Origin: an uncultured Carnobacterium sp.
GTDB taxonomy: Bacteria; Bacillota; Bacilli; Lactobacillales; Aerococcaceae
Direction: 5' to 3'
Assembly: GCA_905371865.1 (NCBI GenBank)
Contig: CAJPNA010000062.1
Coordinates: 1-7,599 of the forward strand
DNA: 7,599 nucleotides
Part shown: positions 6,133-7,599 of the stretch, in pieces
How positions within the stretch are numbered: position 1 is the stretch's first letter
Layout of the letters: each line of letters begins with the position of its first letter
Notes under the pieces: generated by a model
Databases searched by the model: none
The model's input: only the letters and a program-made list of their open reading frames with translations
Told to the model about the DNA's origin: nothing
Program-made: the position numbers and the translations under genes

Positions 6133-6233
6133 TTTAATTTTTTACCAAATCATTATTGTTATAGGGAAAATCAATATTCATACCCTTCTCCAATTAAGTT
6201 ATCACAGGCAACTTTTTATTATATGTTCTCTAC

Positions 6234-6494
6234 CTAATCAACCCTCTTCGGTAAGTACGGTTCGAGCTCTGTTCGTAAGGCTTCGCCCTGCTCATCTAAG
6301 TACCGATTCATTTTTCTTCGAAGCGATAGTAGCTCCTGCACAACGTTCTCCTTTCTAAAGGTAATGGCTAGAGAATACGCGTTATTATCGCTATCCTCTC
6401 TGACTCCTGGGCGTTTTGCGATATACAGAATTTTCTCCATTAAATACATCATCTCATAGAAATCTTGCTTCTTGATTTCAACCTTTTCATCCAT
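6234..6494 (-). CDS. Hypothetical 86-residue protein
   Basis: The ATG at 6494 follows GAAGGGAG (6503-6510) by eight bases; a TTG further upstream overlaps that site and is not credible. The protein, MDEKVEIKKQDFYEMMYLMEKIL and onward to LEPYLPKRVD, is highly charged, without signal peptide or membrane helix, and predicted all-helical: a first helix at about 8-30, a loop GVREDSDNNA, then a long helix at about 50-78 rich in Glu, Arg and Leu that could form a coiled coil. I do not recognise the family. Its GC is higher than that of its neighbours on both sides and resembles the dehydrogenase, so it is probably a resident gene next to inserted DNA. A weak promoter candidate, TTGTAA (6615-6620) with GATAAT (6590-6595) and a 19-base spacer, lies upstream. 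Its leader and first codons are duplicated at 7232-7366. Confidence 0.75.
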   Translation of the reverse strand: MDEKVEIKKQDFYEMMYLMEKILYIAKRPGVREDSDNNAYSLAITFRKENVVQELLSLRRKMNRYLDEQGEALRTELEPYLPKRVD

Positions 6495-6579
6495 GCCGTT
6501 TACTCCCTTCAAATACAGTCTCTCAATCCCAATAATAAAGGCTCTAGAACTAAAATTCCAGAGCCTATTCCATTATTTC
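6445..6579 (-). repeat. Direct repeat, inner copy (leader plus first codons)
   Basis: This block of about 135 bp aligns at a constant offset of 787 bases with 7232-7366, with scattered substitutions and one single-base indel near the end (roughly 85-90 percent identical by eye). It contains the terminator-like hairpin, the leader, the GAAGGGAG ribosome site and about the first 16 codons of the 86-residue gene, intact in this copy. Confidence 0.85.
6539..6566 (-). terminator. Terminator hairpin downstream of the GrpB-family gene
   Basis: AGGCTCTAGAA (6539-6549) pairs with TTCCAGAGCCT (6556-6566) with one internal mismatch and a six-base loop. Read on the minus strand the stem is followed by TTTATTATT. 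It lies about 70 bases after the GrpB-family stop and 45 bases before the start of the 86-residue gene, so it would separate the two transcripts or act as a leader hairpin of the latter. Confidence 0.7.
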
Positions 6580-6633
6580 TTTATCAAACATTATCTAACT
6601 ATCCTAAGCTCTTCTTACAAATGAAAAATTTGG

Positions 6634-7200
6634 TTAATATCTTTTCCCATATAAACTTTTTGCTAAATTTGTATATTTTCTTATAAAATCTGTTTTTGCC
6701 TCAGTATATCCATCTCTGTCATATTCAAATTTTTCCCAAAGCGATAGTTTTAAGACTTCGTATTCTTTGCCTATTTCCTTATGCTCATTCAAATAATCTC
6801 TAAAATACAGTTCATCATTATCTCCGACAATTCTAATATGAAGATGGAATACTCTTTCTGCAAATCCTTGTTCTGTGTAGCCTTTATTTAATGTAATGCG
6901 GGCTTCAGTCGTATTCATACATAGCCAACCCTTGTTTGTTAGAATATTTTTAACAATATCTAAATCCGCCTTGTCGTTTACTTCAACTAATACATCCACA
7001 ATATTTTTCGCCCATATTCCTGATATAGCCGTGCTTCCGATATGAGATATTCTTTTTGTGCTTTTACTCGGCAATGCTGATAATATTGATTTTCTTTCTT
7101 CTTCATACCATTTTGTCCACTCTTTATTATGTTTGACTAAAAATATCGGAAACAGTTGCCAAAGCTCTTTTAAACTCATTTGCTCGAATTTTTTATTCAT
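6634..7200 (-). CDS. GrpB-family protein (UPF0157, nucleotidyltransferase fold)
   Basis: The 188-residue protein carries the family signature HIGSTAISGIWAKNIVDVLVEV (53-74), in which G55-S56 and D69 correspond to the glycine-serine loop and acidic position of the nucleotidyltransferase superfamily. FHLHIR (118-123), LYFRDYLNEHKEIGKEYEVLK (131-151) and EYDRDGYTEAKTDFI (159-173) follow in the usual order. The family commonly has HIGSTA.PG; here a serine (S60) replaces that proline. The length is near the normal 170-190 residues, so it seems complete. The family's reaction and substrate are not established to my knowledge. The start is ATG 7200, about eight bases after AGAGG (7207-7211). The gene is AT-rich and lies between the two copies of the repeated leader block, as if inserted or carried there. 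A terminator hairpin follows at 6539-6566. Confidence 0.9.
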   Translation of the reverse strand: MNKKFEQMSLKELWQLFPIFLVKHNKEWTKWYEEERKSILSALPSKSTKRISHIGSTAISGIWAKNIVDVLVEVNDKADLDIVKNILTNKGWLCMNTTEARITLNKGYTEQGFAERVFHLHIRIVGDNDELYFRDYLNEHKEIGKEYEVLKLSLWEKFEYDRDGYTEAKTDFIRKYTNLAKSLYGKRY

Positions 7201-7251
7201 ATCTAACCTCTACAATTCTAATTTATATATTTACATCATCTCATAGAAATC

Positions 7252-7281
7252 TTACTTCTTGATTTCAATCTTTTCGTCCAT
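7252..7281 (-). pseudogene. Truncated 5' copy of the 86-residue gene
   Basis: The ATG at 7281, after an intact GAAGGGAG (7290-7297), encodes MDEKIEIKK and then a TAA at 7252-7254, where the intact gene has a CAA glutamine codon. After the stop the same frame still reads DFYEMM, as in the full gene, before a second TAA. This is a decayed start fragment; it might still be translated as a nine-residue leader peptide just upstream of the GrpB-family gene, but nothing shows that it is. Confidence 0.75.
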
Positions 7282-7325
7282 GCCGACTACTCCCTTCAAA
7301 TACAGTCTCTCACTCCCAATCATAA

Positions 7326-7353
7326 AGGCTCCGAAACTAGAATTCCAGAGCCT
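7326..7353 (-). terminator. Degenerate terminator hairpin, outer copy
   Basis: AGGCTC (7326-7331) pairs with GAGCCT (7348-7353), with some further pairing inside broken by mismatches. On the minus strand it is followed by TTTATGATT. It is the repeat copy of the hairpin at 6539-6566 with a weaker stem, and lies about 30 bases after the stop of the small membrane protein gene, which it may terminate. Confidence 0.5.
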
Positions 7354-7381
7354 TTCCATTTATTTTTTAAACTTTTTCTTA

Positions 7382-7543
7382 CTAACTTACGATCTTCTTC
7401 TTACCGAAATAAATTGGAAAATTTAGAATAAAAGGTATCGGAAACGCCATATAGTTATATTCACCTTTTGTATAATAAACGGCATAGAATACGGTAACTC
7501 CCATAATTATACTTGTAATAAGATATTTTAAGATACGACTCAT
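7382..7543 (-). CDS. Small two-helix membrane protein (53 aa)
   Basis: The most likely start is the ATG at 7543, nine bases after GGAG (7553-7556); an ATG at 7552 directly abuts that site and one at 7585 has no visible ribosome site, though the window ends close by. The protein MSRILKYLITSIIMGVTVFY and onward has one clear membrane segment at about 6-24, a short polar turn (TKGEYN), a second hydrophobic stretch at about 31-46 (MAFPIPFILNFPIYF), and a basic tail GKKKIVS. Two helices with a positively charged C-terminus suggest an inner-membrane protein with both ends in the cytoplasm. I do not recognise the family. Phage holins and small toxins can look similar, but nothing specific supports either. 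Its terminator is probably the hairpin at 7326-7353. Confidence 0.6.
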   Translation of the reverse strand: MSRILKYLITSIIMGVTVFYAVYYTKGEYNYMAFPIPFILNFPIYFGKKKIVS

Positions 7544-7599
7544 TTTATTCATCTCCAGTCTGTGCTCTATTTCACGGATTATCATTTTTTGCTTAAAAA

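Larger units (their letters stand above)
7232..7366 (-). repeat. Direct repeat, outer copy
   Basis: Second copy of the block at 6445-6579. It keeps the hairpin, the leader and the ribosome site but loses similarity at 7231, exactly where the 86-residue reading frame would continue. Beyond this point the DNA is the AT-rich leader of the GrpB-family gene. Confidence 0.85.

Noticed and set aside
5953..6237. A 94-codon plus-strand frame across the start of the sce7726 gene
   Set aside because: It is antisense to the sce7726 coding sequence and operon promoter, lacks a ribosome site and is typical of an AT-rich shadow frame.
6465..7246. Plus-strand frames opposite the 86-residue and GrpB-family genes (6465-6686 and 7058-7246)
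   Set aside because: They are antisense to supported genes and hairpins, with no ribosome site or recognisable protein pattern.
6445..7366. The repeated block as a CRISPR array or insertion sequence end
   Set aside because: There are only two copies, about 135 bp long and in direct orientation, with coding and leader content; no short regular repeats, terminal inverted repeats or transposase are present.

Overview
The window looks like a chromosomal segment of a low-to-mid GC Gram-positive bacterium (Bacillota, probably Bacillales). This rests on strong AAGGAGG-type ribosome sites, sigma-A-like promoters with 17-18 bp spacers, TTG starts, and an RsuA-like C-terminus and EXLDI protein of Bacillota type. 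The genus cannot be fixed from the sequence; Exiguobacterium or a relative is only a guess. Two base compositions alternate: host-like, balanced GC in the RsuA tail, the acyl-CoA dehydrogenase and the 86-residue gene near 6234-6494, and much more AT-rich DNA in the accessory genes between and beyond them.

Left part (1-1980): the 3' end of an RsuA-type pseudouridine synthase (+), a perfect 40-bp palindrome, a possible in-frame remnant of a winged-helix regulator, an EXLDI-family small protein (+), a bidirectional terminator, and a convergent acyl-CoA dehydrogenase (-) with its own promoter and ribosome site.

Middle (2080-6132): an AT-rich accessory block. It opens with a gene (+) of unknown function that is split by a one-base frameshift at a T run and has its own promoter. 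Back-to-back stem-loops separate it from a convergent three-gene operon on the minus strand, read from right to left: an sce7726-family protein (PD-(D/E)XK nuclease-like), an sce7725-family protein, and a protein with an N-terminal cysteine-knuckle/HEPN-associated region and a C-terminal RES domain. The three genes are packed with a 3-base gap and a 4-base overlap behind one strong promoter. RES domains in characterised toxins consume NAD+, so this cassette looks like a nuclease-sensor plus NAD+-depleting effector, a candidate anti-phage or toxin-type conflict system. It is the most interesting content of the window.

Right part (6234-7599, all minus): a host-like 86-residue hypothetical protein, a GrpB-family protein (UPF0157, nucleotidyltransferase fold), and a small two-helix membrane protein. 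A block of about 135 bp (hairpin, leader, ribosome site and first codons of the 86-residue gene) occurs twice, at 6445-6579 and 7232-7366, on either side of the GrpB gene. The outer copy is cut short by a stop at codon 10. The arrangement suggests duplication or insertion next to the conflict cassette.

No tRNA, rRNA, CRISPR array, transposase or integrase is visible.
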